64,000 nt of DNA from Sanguinoderma infundibulare (Eukaryota > Basidiomycota > Agaricomycetes > Polyporales > Polyporaceae), in assembly GCA_032821775.1 (NCBI GenBank), contig JAVLRN010000012.1, positions 1,984,001 to 2,048,000 on the forward strand, read 5' to 3'. The notes beneath the pieces were generated by a model. It worked only from the letters and a program-made list of their open reading frames with translations, made no database searches and was not told where the DNA came from. This document shows, in pieces, positions 34,132-47,250 of the stretch. How positions within the stretch are numbered: position 1 is the first letter of the stretch; every line of letters starts with the position of its first letter. A program made the position numbers and the translations under genes.

Positions 34132-35361
34132 TCACCACTTCTCGTGGGCGGGGCGGACTAGCAATGGCAGGTTGGCACCGGAACATTGATCAGGAATGAC
34201 TCTGGGGTACTCACGATCCAACTCCCAAGTCCAGGCAGACCTGTCCTGCTCGACCAGGTAGAGATAGCTCTGCATTCAAGTCAGGCGGGGCCAGGCCAAA
34301 GACTCGCGAGGAAGGTTTGACTTACGTTCGCGATGCTGTTGGCATCCAACCGGACGTCGAGGTTGTTCTTGTACTTCTCAGCATCTTCGCCAGAACGGCG
34401 TTCCAGTCCCTGGCCAGTAAAGATGCCTGCGATGCCACGCGAAGAGGTAAGGGCGAGGAAGAGACTTCCTTTATAATATAGCCACTCACTGCCATCAATG
34501 ATCGACTACAATTTGTTCATAGACGTTAGCGGATCATGGCGCTGACCTCTAGACAAAGACTACGCACATGCGCGACGTGGATGTTCTGCTTCCCAAACTC
34601 CTTCGCGAGGCTCTGGCTCAGCGCGCGGATGCCGAACTTGCCCGCGGCGAACGCGCTCGTGAACGTGTTGCCCCGCAGCGCGGCCGTCGCGCCGGTGAAG
34701 ATCAGGGTGCCCCGTTTACCGCGCGCGTCGAGCGCGTTCTCCTTGAACCTCAGGATCGCCCCGCGCGAGAACGCGAACGCAGCGGTCACGTTCACCTGCA
34801 GCGAGTTGGTTATGTCCTCCTCGGTGACGTCGAGGAAGCCCTTGAACACGCCCGCGCCCGCGTTCCACACGGCGACGCGGAAGTCCGAGGGCCCCGTTGT
34901 CGCCCACTGGTTGTGCGCGAGGATGGTGTCAACGACGGCGAGGGTGGCGCCGTACGAGTAATCCGCGATCGGGAATGCCGCCGCCTGTGTCCATGAGTAA
35001 GCAAGCCCGGGAGAGTTAGCAAGGCGCGCTGCGCATCGCGGGGTTGTGTCATGTCATGACAGGGGAACGCACCTCGCCTCCTTCGCTGTTGAGCTCGCTC
35101 GCGAGACGGTTCAGGTGGTCGGCATTACGCGCGACAAGGGCGACGCGGTAGCCTTTCTTCGCGAAGAGACGACTGGGTAGTAAGTAAAGCTCAGTGCAAG
35201 GTCATATTCTCCAATCCTTTCAGATCACACTTACGCAGTCGCTGCTCCAGTGCCTTGAAGGAAGTACGCAGGTCAGTTTCAACACGACATCGATAAGGTC
35301 ATTGAAGCCTACCAGATCCGTTGCCAATCCCCGCGACGATCAAGAGCGGCCTGGCCGACAT
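34132..35361 (-). CDS. Short-chain dehydrogenase/reductase (SDR)
   Basis: NAD(P)-binding Rossmann oxidoreductase of unknown substrate. The spliced N-terminus reads MSARPLLIVAGIGNGSGTGAATARLFAKKGYRVALVARN, shown here as consecutive parts: LLIVAGIGNGSG, then TGAATARLF, then KKGYRVALVARN. The glycine-rich cofactor loop is completed by a 19-nt exon (35235-35253). Later blocks are WNAGAGVFKGF (the NAG-like motif), NVTAAFAFSRGA, GTLIFTGATAALRG, and FAAGKFGIRALSQSLAKEFG. The usual YxxxK is replaced by FxxxK, unusual for a classical SDR but common in this atypical fungal/bacterial group. The C-terminus splices to WTWELDLRPAHEKW after a 57-nt intron. It is tail to tail with xylanase A (152 bp apart) and lies between the two GH10 genes. 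At least seven introns. No targeting signal. Confidence 0.85.
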
Positions 35362-35767
35362 AGTGTTGCTGTTTCAAGGGCAAGAAATAGGGTTGGGTAG
35401 TTTAGTGGATCAGGTGAGAATGAGCTTCCCCTGATATGGCGCGTGGCTTAAGTATGCTCTCCGACGCTCATATAGTCCCGCGATGTCGTGCTCGGTTCTT
35501 ACACATCCTCGCCACCTTGACATGGTATCGGACTATATGGGATCGACCCTTCCTAAGCATACCTAGGAGTTCTTTGATCGGGCTATGTCCGCATCCCCGG
35601 ATTGCAAACTGGCACCTCGACTCGCTCTCGCACTAAGCACCTCAGGCACTCCGCGCGGTTGGTGAGCAGCGTAAGTATACAAGCTGAAATCACGTTTTGT
35701 GAGTTCCTAAGTACCTAAGACCCATCCGGTACTTAAGGCCCATTGACATAACAAGCGGTCTCCGTGT
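35362..35767. other. Intergenic region between SDR start and xylanase B 3' end
   Basis: About 400 bp containing the promoter of the SDR gene. No gene or repeat recognised. Confidence 0.5.
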
Positions 35768-37427
<1,660 letters not shown>

Positions 37428-37478
37428 CTTAATGACAAGCTGGGGGTGATGACAACGTTTCTACAACGATGCCTCGTC

Positions 37479-37484
37479 TTTATA
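37479..37484 (-). promoter_or_regulatory. TATA box of xylanase B
   Basis: TATAAA on the minus strand, about 52 bp upstream of the ATG at 37427. A CTGGGG carbon-repressor-type motif lies in the leader at 37440-37445. Confidence 0.45.
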
Positions 37485-38133
37485 CGCGACAAACTGCCGG
37501 AAAGAGAAGGGGAAAGGGGGGAAAGTCCAAACGTACGTCTCGGTTACGGAACATCATCGTTGAAACAGTGGAAACAACCGCATAACACACGACCCTAGAA
37601 GGCGTTCCGGGCGTTGTGCTGATGATGGCACGGCGAACTGGAACGCGGTCATAGTTTGTTCAAAACCCAACCTGACCCGCAGCAGCTCACAGAGCACACG
37701 CATCTAGCGACGAGATAGGTTCTAGAAGCTTGCGGTTGCGGCCCGGAAGGGAGGGCGGCCGCGTGATTGACAGCAGGATGGGAGTGTGTGCAACTGGATC
37801 ACAAGGAATCCTGCGGTGATATTTCGGGCTCAATTACAGCGGGCAGCGACTTGAAAGTTAATGTTCGGGATTTTGGCAACATGAGGGTGCGAGGTCCTGT
37901 GGCAGAGTTGTGGCCTGGGGCCTCGTGAGTATAAGCGGTGATCGACGGAAAATATGCCCTGGTCAGGGACTTACCACACGGAACAACCCGCACTACCCTC
38001 TGACGTACCTGAGACATCGAAAGCAGATGTTGCATGAAATCGGCAAACGAAAGGGGATCTGACCTTCTGTCTGTATATTCACCAATGCAACCCAAGAAGG
38101 CTAGCTGTCTGCATCCGATCTACACAAGCAACC
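37485..38133. other. Intergenic region upstream of xylanase B
   Basis: About 650 bp between the xylanase B promoter and the PWP1 stop codon. No gene or obvious repeat recognised. Confidence 0.5.
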
Positions 38134-40194
38134 TCACTCCTCGCCCTCGCCTTCGCCATCGGTACCGCTGCTATCCTCGTCATCGCTCGCGACGCCGATG
38201 ACGCCACCCGTCTGCTTCTCCTTGAGCACCCTGCCCGCCTCGGCGAGCTTCGGACCGAACACCTTGCGCGCCCCAGCGTTCGCGCCGACGTCCCAGACCT
38301 GCAGCTTCGCCTTTGACCCTGCCGCAGCAAGGGTCAGGGGATCGTCTGGAGACCACGAGGTCGAGAAGACTTTGCCCTGGGATCGTCATGTCAATGGTGA
38401 ATTTAAAGGCACAAATCGAGGCACTGCGTACCACGCCCAGGTCGCGAGAGGTGACGAGGCTGACTTGCCGCTTGCCGGTGTCCTGGTCTTCGGAGACGTT
38501 CCAGACCTTGACTACCTTGTCCGTACCACCGGTCGCGATGATCCCGCGGACGTGTGGATTGACGTCAAGCGCGGACACTGCGCCGTCGTGGGCAGAGACG
38601 GTGAACCTTGCTGGCGACGGCGAGTTCAAGTCTGAGGGGAGCGTCCGAGCGTCGAAGTTGACGACGAGACCGTTTTCAAGGGAGACCTGACGACGACCAG
38701 TTAGAGTGAGTCATGAGAGGACTAGCTGGCAGATGATGATGAGAATCACATAGAAGCTATGTGGTTCCCAAGGGTCCCACCGCAACGCCTCGACATCCGC
38801 ACCGACGACGGCACCTACACCGGCGTCCGGTGCTCTTGAGTCGAACGTCCGGACTGTCCTGTCGTAGCTGCCTGTCAGGAGCACCGTCGGCTCCGACTGG
38901 TTCCACTGCACGGCCTGAACCTTGTCTCGATGCACGGCGAAACTCCTCAGCGCGCCCTCGCCCTCGGCTCCTTCGCCTGTGATCGTAGGGTCACGGTTGA
39001 GGTCCCATAGCTTCACAGTCTTGTCTGCGCTCGCACTCGCGAGCAGGTGACGATGTGTGCGATTCCACGAGAGGCCGAGGACGGCGTCGACGTGGTGGGC
39101 GGTGCTCGCGGGGCGGGCCTTCGTCTTCTTGCGCTTCTTCTTGCCAGTCCCGAGCGGGACAGGGACGTGCGCCGCGGTCTTATCTGGCCGGCCCAGCACC
39201 ATGTCGGGATACATTGCCTCGACGGTATCGAGCGACCAGATCTCAATCTCGGGCTCAAGCGTACCCACTGCGATGAAGTTGCCGAATTGCGCCGGGTCGG
39301 TATTCGAGCCGGAAGCAGAAGCGTCGCGGCGTGCGGGTGAGGAGATGGGCGGGAAATCGAGCCATTCGAGGCAGAGGGGGAAAGAGGGGAGCATGAGGTC
39401 GTGGTGGGCGTATAGGTTTTCTTCGGACTCTTCGTAGACGAAGATCTCGAGCTGGGAGATCTCGTCTTCGGTTTTGGCGACGACAAGGAGGTTATCGGTA
39501 GGCAGGACCTCGAGCTCCTCGCGCTCTTGGTCCTCTTCGTCGTCTTTAAGTGTGATGAAGGGATCTTCGTCATTATTGCGGTAGTATGTGAGACCCTTGA
39601 TGTTGCTGAATGGGCCCATTCCTGCATGAGATGCCATCGTCTGAGCTCCCGTATTCCAACATCGCAATGCAGCGGAGAAGCGACGGACACGTGCGGCGAA
39701 ACAAGTACGCACCGGGCATGGCATCGTCATTATCATAATCGTCCAAATGGTACTGCGCGAGCTCGTCTCCACTAGGTTTTGATCCCTCGGCCTGAGGTTG
39801 TTGGTCTTGGTCCATAGGAACGTCCTCATCCATCGCGTCCTCATCTTCACTTGGAACTCATGTACTCAAAACGCAGGAAGTGTGGGGAGGGAAAGATGAG
39901 CACTCACTCGACCCATGCGCTCTCATCGTCCTCGGCCGCATCGTCGGCTTCATCGCCTTCCGCGCCCTTCCCCATTGATTGGGCGGCCTTATGTGCCTTC
40001 TCCAATTCTTTCCGCGCATCTTCGAGCTCTATCCGAGCGAGCGCGCTGACGCGCTCGAGCTCCTGATCGTCGAGAACATACTTCTGGGGATGCTGGACCG
40101 CAACACCTCGGCGGACCCTGTTACCCGGGTCAAAAAGAAACTAACTGGACTATACGATGACATACCAGGCTACTGAAGAGATCAGGCTGCTCAT
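38134..40194 (-). CDS. PWP1: Periodic tryptophan protein 1 (WD40, ribosome biogenesis)
   Basis: PWP1 is a nuclear/nucleolar WD40 protein needed for large ribosomal subunit maturation in yeast. Exon 1 (40194-40166) encodes MSSLISSVAW and joins exon 2 (40117-39908, VRRGVAVQHPQKYVLDDQELERVSALARIELEDAR read in parts), exon 3 (39849-39713, acidic DEDEDAMDEDVP), and exon 4 from 39621 (GMGPFSNIKGLTYY). The body contains a phospho-type acidic hinge, then WD repeats ending SASADKTVKLWD, TGSYDRTVRTFD, TGGTDKVVKVWN and KLQVWDVG. The C-terminus is acidic. These N-terminal blocks are diagnostic of PWP1. The start lies 178 bp from the divergent COQ9 start, suggesting a shared promoter. About seven exons; the frame is intact throughout. 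Confidence 0.92.
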
Positions 40195-40372
40195 CGACGT
40201 GTTCTGCACTCCAAGGCGATCGACGAGACCGAGCGCAAGAACCGCAAGCAAAATTCCATCTCCATCTCCCTTCCCACGTGATCGAGATTCCTCGCGCGTC
40301 ACCGCGTCTAGCGCCCAAGGGTTCGAGCCCGCGACTGCGACAACGACGACGACGAAGACGGGAGCAACCAGC

Positions 40373-41235
40373 ATGCTCAGGTGCGCTATCCTATTCCACA
40401 GAACTATTCTAGACCAAGCTTACCTGATGCTCTAGGAATCAGCTCCTTCAGCTGGCTGCGCCCCTCGTGAAGCAATACGGATTCTCTCGCGAAGCTCTTG
40501 CTCGCTCGGTTCTTCACTTGCCAACGCCTCACGAACAACCGCTTTCCGAGGCCGCAGTTACCTCGCTATTTGGAGATGGAGATGACGCACGTAGAACCCT
40601 GATCGGTGGCTGGCTCGAACTCGCCAGGGCGGAGATGAAGGCGACCAGTCCTCCCTCTACTTCTCTGCGAGACGTCCTGGCAAACAGGCTACGTGCCAAC
40701 GAGCCTGTTCTGCCATTGCTTCCAGAAGTGAGTTTCCTACCTTCTTGCTTGACGACATCCCCTTAAGCGGCGTAGGCATTTGCGCTCCTCGCGTCCCCGT
40801 CATCCGGTCTTCCACCTCTCGACCCCGTCCCGGGACTCAAGCACGTCTCCACGATTGCAGACGACGCGTGTTATCTCATTGGCGACACTTCGGTCGGCGT
40901 GAGTTTCTTCATGTTCTCCCATGCAACATGATATTCATATTCACGTGCCTCAGCCTGCTTGGTACCGTCGACGTGCAGCCATCGCCGCAGCGTATGGTGC
41001 AGCAGGTAAGAACCAATTAATTTCAGCTTTCACCTCACGCTGCCCTTCTAAAACACCTCACTTGTCCGCAGAATTGCATCAGCTAACTTCCCCAAATACT
41101 GCATACCGATTCCTGGACGACGTGCTCGATTTGACGAATAAGGTCGACAATTCGGTCGGCGAAGTAGAACTCTTTGGGAAGTACATCTTGAGGAGTTGGG
41201 CAGGGATTATCCGGAGCAGTGGTGTTTTGCCATGA
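40373..41235 (+). CDS. COQ9: Ubiquinone biosynthesis protein COQ9
   Basis: COQ9 is a lipid-binding mitochondrial matrix protein that supports COQ7 in coenzyme Q synthesis. Five exons (40373-40380, 40436-40727, 40776-40898, 40954-41005, 41072-41235) give 212 residues in frame. Recognisable blocks are LLQLAAPLVKQYGFSREALARS at the N-terminus (in parts AAPLVKQYGFS, REALARS), LPLLPEAFALLASPS, DDACYLIGDTS and WYRRRAAIAAAY. The highly conserved C-terminus is YRFLDDVLDLTNKVDNSVGE (two parts) followed by YILRSWAGIIRS. With ATG 40373 the first coding exon is only 8 nt and the presequence is minimal. An in-frame upstream ATG at 40157 would add 72 basic, Ser/Thr-rich residues but overlaps PWP1 exon 1 on the other strand. 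The true start is therefore uncertain. Confidence 0.85.
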
Positions 41236-41821
41236 TCTTTCGTTTATGTATGGCGGCGTGTTCTGGTCACAAACATATCGTATGTCTTCGTCGAACCTCA
41301 GGCTTTTGGCAGTGCTCTCGCGTTCTCCATCAGATCAGATGCCGAATGCGACTATGAAGGTTCCCTCGACATCTGAAGCTGCAAGAGCCGTATTGTGCTG
41401 GGGGGAAGGATTGGAGATCACTCAGGGCTTGGGAAAGATACAGCACGTCGGGACGTTTGTTCGTAGTCTTCGTGACACTGGCAGACAAACGAGGTACGTT
41501 CTAGTTCAATTCGGCCGATTCTCTGGTAGCCTATCAATCGACTCCCGCTACCCCGAAGTTGCAAACGACATGCACCTCATATTGCACATGACTGACGGCC
41601 ATTCCAAGCGACGAGACTAAAAGACACAGGCTGATAATGGAACACAACCTCGTAATTGAATACCTAACATCTGTACAATCATCCTCTACAATACAACGCG
41701 ACGATTCCACGAAAGTAAGTCAAGTCAACGCACCCCCATCACTATCAGTGGTTTCACTCACGTTGAGATGCTCGTCCAGCGCTAACCCTATGCGATCTGC
41801 TACAGCGTCGCGTCATTTTTC
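41236..41821. other. Intergenic region between convergent COQ9 and methyltransferase
   Basis: About 590 bp, presumably 3' UTRs. A frame at 41219-41620 (plus) has no recognisable motif and starts within the COQ9 stop region. Confidence 0.5.
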
Positions 41822-42890
41822 TCAAAACCGAATCACAGACCACCAAAGGTGGTAGTACTTCGTGTCCTCCGAGACTTCCGCAAGGCCACTCCTCTTGCCC
41901 TCGAGCGCCACGAGACGCGCCTCGACCTTCACCATCCCCTTCTCGAACACCCGTCCGTCCCACATCTCGATCCAGCTCTCGGGACTGTGGCAGAACATCG
42001 TGATCCCGTGCGTGTTCGGACTCAGCTCCTCTCTCGGCCCCTTCTCCGGGTGGCCGCTGTGCGCTCCCAGGAGCATCGAGCCCGGTTCGGGCGAGAGGAG
42101 GCAGGCGAGGGACCTTGCGAGCTGGAACTGCTTCTTCTCGTCGAAGAGGTGGAAGAGTGCCGAGGCGTGGATGGCGGAGACGTGCCCGCGGAGGGGGTTA
42201 AGCGCTGTAATGGTGGAGAGGTCCGGGCGCGGGTCGCCCGGCGGGCTGTAGAGCGGGCCTGTCGTCTCCAGGAACGCAGGGTCAAAGACGTCCCCGGGGA
42301 GGAAAGGGACGGTAAACGTCTCTGGAGTAGACTTGAACAGCTTGTGTCCGAGGTCCCAGAACTCTGCGGACGGCGATCGGTCCGGTGATGGCGGTGCGAC
42401 GATCTAAAGACGTACCTGGGTGCAAGTCAGAGGCGATAACGCCTCCCTTCGGGAAGCCGTCGAAGAGAGCCTTCCTGATGTCGTTTCCTACTGAAATTGC
42501 CTAGTCAGTTCCGTCTGATGGCAAGGGAGGGGGTATGAGGGGTTACAGCAGCATCCTATGTCGAGAAATATCGGGTCCTCGCGTTCCTTGCCCAGTCCCA
42601 AGAGGCATTGGTATGCTGGAAAACCCGCAAGCTTCATTCTGTGTGCCCGATGATGTCAGGGACACCTTGATGGATACAACCGCATGGCGACAGACTAGAG
42701 CGTACCCTACGAAGTCAAAGCGCCGTATGCAAGGATAGGGATGGAACGCATATGCCTCAGCTTGAATGGAGAGGATGTGCTTCTTGAGCTCTTCTTCATC
42801 CTGGATTCCCGTTTCGGCTTTCATAAACGCGAGCCCCTGCTCGTCAATATCGTACAGTGTTTCATCGACCGTCTCAGTGTCCAAAGTCAT
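41822..42890 (-). CDS. SAM-dependent methyltransferase, class I
   Basis: Four exons (42890-42706, 42638-42547, 42490-42416, 42363-41822) give 297 residues. The SAM-binding motif I reads FLDIGCCLGNDIRKA and is assembled across an intron; motif II is VIASDLHPEFWDLGHKLF. Other blocks typical of this fungal family are YPYPCIRRFDFV before the Rossmann fold and IHASALFHLFDEKKQF, GSMLLGAHSGHPEKG and MFCHSPESWIEMWD at the C-terminal end. Similar enzymes occur in many copies in Agaricomycetes and in some secondary-metabolite clusters, but no cluster partner is visible here. Substrate unknown. No targeting or membrane segments. Confidence 0.85.
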
Positions 42891-43634
42891 TGTATTATCT
42901 TGGGGAGTTCAAATGACGAGGAGTGGGGCGAAGATTAGCTATGGGCGGATTCGCTGAACGGATGGGAAGCTCCGTGAGGGCTTGGGACAGGAACACCTAG
43001 AGATTGACTGGTATATGTACGTAGCCCATCCATGCCTTCGCCGGGCATCGGGTCAGTATTTTTGGAGAAAGTGGAACGCACGCAAAAGGAGGCCCGGTTG
43101 CAGTGCGCATCCAGGGCGACAGGACACAAATCATAAGTCGACGTCTTCCGCTCTCCATCGTCCGAAGATCGTGCTCGGTGTAGGTGCTCCACGTTGGCTC
43201 TAGAGGATGTGTACAATGGGTTTCTCGCTGCATATTGCAGAACAGGACGGAGTCTAATCGCTGTGCAATCTCCCAAACGAGCAGCGACGGGTGTGGGTAA
43301 TTAAAGCATGGCATAGGAGTTGCTTTCTCACAGATACATAGATGGAGTCGTATACAAAGTATGGCAGCGGAGGGACATCCACAACGGGTGGGAGCGAACT
43401 TTCTGAATTCCTGTATTTTTTTCGAGTCGAAAGCGATGCATGTGGCTGGTCGGGCATTAATTATGCAAACAGCTGTAGTATCACTGGTGAGCATTGAGCG
43501 GGCTAGCACACGCCAGCCTGAGCACGAGGAGCACTACAAGTACCGAGCCCTGAGCCTGGGAAAGGCTCCCGGTGAGCTGGAGCTGGAGAGTGTGCGCCTT
43601 GTCTCCCGACGCTCATCAACGCCCGCTGGTATGC
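42891..43634. other. Intergenic region upstream of the methyltransferase and F-box relic
   Basis: About 740 bp that holds the methyltransferase promoter. Short overlapping frames on both strands without motifs. Confidence 0.5.
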
Positions 43635-44090
43635 ATGGGTTGCCCTCGTCCTCTGCCTGGAGAATTGGTCGATCGGATTATCGACGACCTTCATGACGAC
43701 AACGACATCTCCTCTCTCATCGCATGCTCTCTCGTGCGCAAGTCCTTCCTGCCTTCCTCTCGACGTCGCGCCCTATGTGGGCGCATTGAAGATCCAATGT
43801 CTTGACGGGACACTCGCTATGCGGGAGTGGACTGGAGCGGGCTCGACGACGCGCTTGCCGGGCTGGCCCACTTGAGGACCGTCACTGCACTCGTCCAGCA
43901 TGGATCCGATGAGCTTGGCAGTTGGCTTGCATTTGATGGGTTTATTCCCCTGCCCGAAGGGACGAAGGTCAAGCGGGACAGCGTACCTTTGGATGGGGCG
44001 GAGCATGCGGTGTTTTTGAGGGAGGCGTTCCCTCGAGTGCACTCGAGGGGCATACTGAAGTTGATGTTGGCGTTAACGGATGGCGGTAAG
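43635..44090 (+). pseudogene. Degenerate F-box-like gene
   Basis: ATG 43635 opens MGCPRPLPGELVDRIIDD, continuing LHDDNDISSLIACSLVRKSFLPSSRR, which is a clear F-box-like start (compare the intact F-box at 47251-48694). The similarity then jumps to another frame (VAPYVGALKIQCLDGTL, about 43765-43815) and to a third (VDWSGLDDALAGLAHLRTV, from 43827), which runs on to LREAFPRVHSRGILKLML near 44070. The central part of a normal F-box protein is missing and no splice sites reconcile the frames. It looks like a decayed gene with a deletion and two frameshifts, although an unusual intron pattern cannot be fully excluded. Confidence 0.6.
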
Positions 44091-44937
44091 TGTTCCCCTT
44101 GGTTGTGTGCGTGGTTGGCGTTATTGATGAACTCAACCCGACGCAGGCGTTACCCTGGGCGAGATATAATGGCGGTGGACAGTTTTGACCGAGCGAGGAA
44201 CGTACCAGGCCGATGAGTGAGGGCTTGCCTTTGGACGAACAACAAGATTCGGCCTTCTTAGAGAGTCATTACCTAGAAAATGCGCTATGAGCGCGTCTGC
44301 AGCTTGACGCTGGTGTATCGGGATGGCAGTGAGTACTTTATAAGTGTAATAGTATTGACTGCATCGATGCAGGCGTTACCGTGTACGAAGTCCGTGGAAT
44401 CTAAAGTGTACTCGACCATTCACCGCGACCGACGTGCTCTCGCCACCTCTACAGCTCCCTCCAGGATGGGACCTCCGAGTCAGGGTGCGTCCCTCGAGTT
44501 ATGATCCATTCGGGGTCCCTCCCGTCCTTCGTATTTCGTCTTATGATGCCGTGCGTACTTCGTCCTTTTTCGCGGGCCGGCGAGGCAATATTACCTGGGC
44601 TTTATTACGGAGTGTAGTCGGTTCTGGCCCCGTTGGCTACCTTCCTACAACGGCAAGGTTTTCGGAACCACGCAGACCTCAAGCGGAACTTTCGATGTGC
44701 GGCAGTTCGCTGTAATGGAACTTACTCCAATCCATGGTGCCCGGTGGCGCATGACTGTTCTCCGGACATACGGGCCTACGACCATTGTGATGGGTGTACC
44801 GCCTCGAGGCCGCAAATAATCAGTCATATGCAAAGTCGGGGGAAGGCCCGAATTCTCACCCCGTGATTGTATGCGTCTTCGTTTCTCATCTCTTGTGTGT
44901 TGGTTCTGACCATCGTCAGTCGTCGTTGCAGGAGCGC
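44091..44937. other. Intergenic region between F-box relic and rhamnosidase
   Basis: About 850 bp; may contain further decayed sequence of the F-box relic. No recognisable gene. Confidence 0.45.
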
Positions 44938-44943
44938 ATATAA
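44938..44943 (+). promoter_or_regulatory. Probable TATA box of the rhamnosidase gene
   Basis: TATAAT located 54 bp upstream of the ATG at 44997. Confidence 0.35.
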
Positions 44944-44996
44944 TACGTTCGTGAACACTCTCACCAGGTCGCGACCCATCTGTCGTTCGCGTCGAC

Positions 44997-47183
44997 ATGC
45001 GTATCCTCCTGAGAATTCCTCTCCTCGCACTGGGGGTGTCTGCTGCGGTGCCCTACCAGCACTACATCCTCGCACCTTCCTCTCGGACAGTTAGGCCCGT
45101 GTCTGTTCATCTCCAAAGCGGCTCATTGTCCTCCCAAGCCACTCTTCTCGACGGCCACAATGCTCCCGGAGAGAGCCTCACCCTCGATGCCTTCAACTCC
45201 TCCGTGACATACGACTTCGGCAAGAACATCGCCGGTTGGGTCAACTTCAACACCACGTCGACCGACGGCAGCGTCGGGTTCACGTTCTCTGAGAGCTCCC
45301 TCTGGGTTTCCTCAGAAGCGTGCGATGCCACCGCGGACGCCGGCCTGGACGCGCCGCTGGTATTCAACATCACCGACGGTGGACATTATGTAGCTCCTGC
45401 CGACAAGGAGCGCGGTGGCTTCCGCTACCTTACCGTCGTCAACCTCGGATCGGAGCGGCTCTCTATCCACGACCTTTGGGTGCACTTCACGGCGATGCCC
45501 CACTGGGAAGACAACGCGCTGCGGGATTACACGGGGTGGTTCCATTCGAATGATGAGAAGCTCAACAGGTACGTACATGGCCGTTACGTTGTCCGTTCTT
45601 CGGCTCACTATTGCCACAGGGTGTGGTACGCAGGTAAGGCCGGTGTTCATCGTGGCCCGTTGGTTGGCTCGCTCACAACCACGCAGGAGCGTACACTAAC
45701 CAGCTCGTCACCATCGACCCGACACGTGGTGACGCTCTCCACTACTTGGGCGTCATCACCAGTGGGTCGACCGTAGAAGGCACTCTCGACTGGTGGCTGA
45801 ACACGACTATCACGGGTGGAACGTCGACACTCACCGACGGCGCAAAGCGAGACAGACTTGTGTGGAGCGGCGACATGGCTATTTCTGCGCCCGGCATCGC
45901 TGTAACGACATTCGACCTAGTCTCCATCCAAAACGCCCTCGACTCCCTCTTCGACGCCCAAAACGCGACGACCGGTCAACTCCCTTACGCGGGGTACCCG
46001 TTCAGCGAGTTTGGTATCATCTCCTTCACCTACCATCTATACTCCCTCATCGGCGTCGAGAACCTCTACCACTGGAGCGGCAACCAGTCCTTCCTCGAGG
46101 GCAAGTGGGCCCAGTGGAAGACGGGCATGGAGTGGGCCGCGGCGCAGATCGACGAGACCGGCCTTGCGAACGTCACCGCCTCCATCTCCGCCGACTGGAG
46201 CCGCGGCACGGGCGGGCACAACATCGAAGCCAACTCCATCCTCTTATATACCCTTAACCTCGGTGTTGCCCTCGCCGAGAACCAGAACGACACCGAGACG
46301 GCCGACCGGTGGTCCCAGCTCGCAACCGGCATCCAATCTGCCGCGATTCCTCTCCTTTGGCAGCCAGACGTCGGGCTCTTCAAGGACAACGAGACGACCA
46401 CACTCGCACCGCAGGATGGAAACGCGTGGGCAGTCAAGTCCGGGCTCGTGACGAACGCGTCGCAGGTCGTCCAGATCTCCGAGGCCCTGCAGGCCCGCTG
46501 GGGTCAGTACGGCGCGCCCGCACCCGAGGCGGCTGACACGGTGTCGCCGTTCATCTCAGGCTTCGAGCTTGAAGCGCACTTCACCGCGAACCGAACGACA
46601 GCGGCGCTGTCGCTGATCCGGAGCATGTGGGCGGACTTCATGTTGGACGACCCGCGGATGACGAACAGCACGTTCATCGAGGGGTACTCGACCACGGGAG
46701 AGCTGCACTACGCGCCATACACGAACGATCCCCGCATTTCGCATGCGCACGGGTGGGCGACCGGGCCCACGAGCTCTCTTACGGTGAGTGCCGAGGATCC
46801 TTCGCTCCAGGAGTGTCTGACCTTGGTGCTAACCGATCGTACAGACCTACGTCGGTGGGATCCAGCTCCTGAGCGAGTCTGGAGCTACGTGGGCGATCGT
46901 GCCCCAGGTCGGCGACTTAACGGATGTCGACGCCGGGTTCTCGACTGCGTTGGGTGGCTTTTCATCCAAGTGGTCGACGAACGGGACCGTCTTCCGCCTC
47001 GAGATCAGCACGCCCAAGGGCACGACTGGCACCGTCGATGTACCCCTTCCGGGCAACCACACGTCGGCCAGACTCAGTGGTACAGGTGTCGAAGGGGATG
47101 TGGTGCAAGCGGACGGTTCTGGGAGGTATTGGATCCGGGGCTTGGCTGGTGGGGACCACGAGTTTGTTGTGGTTGGTCTGTAG
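44997..47183 (+). CDS. Secreted GH78 alpha-L-rhamnosidase
   Basis: Removes terminal alpha-L-rhamnose from pectin side chains or flavonoid glycosides. Four exons (44997-45568, 45620-45633, 45687-46783, 46845-47183) give 673 residues in frame. The N-terminus is a hydrophobic signal peptide (LLRIPLLALGVSAAVP), followed by a beta-sandwich region and the six-hairpin catalytic domain. A hallmark is DGAKRDRLVWSGDM, the GH78 block that contacts rhamnose. Other blocks are GYPFSEFGIISFTYHLYS, ISADWSRGTGGHNIEAN, LFKDNETTTLAPQDGNAWAV and HAHGWATGPTSSL. Several Asn-X-Ser/Thr sequons fit secretion. Exon 2 is a 14-nt microexon that encodes VWYA within the first conserved block; the frame fails without it. 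The GH78 family has an inverting mechanism. Enzyme specificity cannot be deduced from sequence. Confidence 0.92.
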
Positions 47184-47250
47184 TATTCAGTGAGGCGCAT
47201 GCGGCCTTAGTTCCACGCGAACACACAACGTTGTTTTACAGTCAACCAAT

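Noticed and set aside
40157..40372. N-terminal extension of COQ9 from ATG 40157
   Set aside because: Would overlap PWP1 exon 1 head-on and lacks conserved sequence; kept only as an alternative start.
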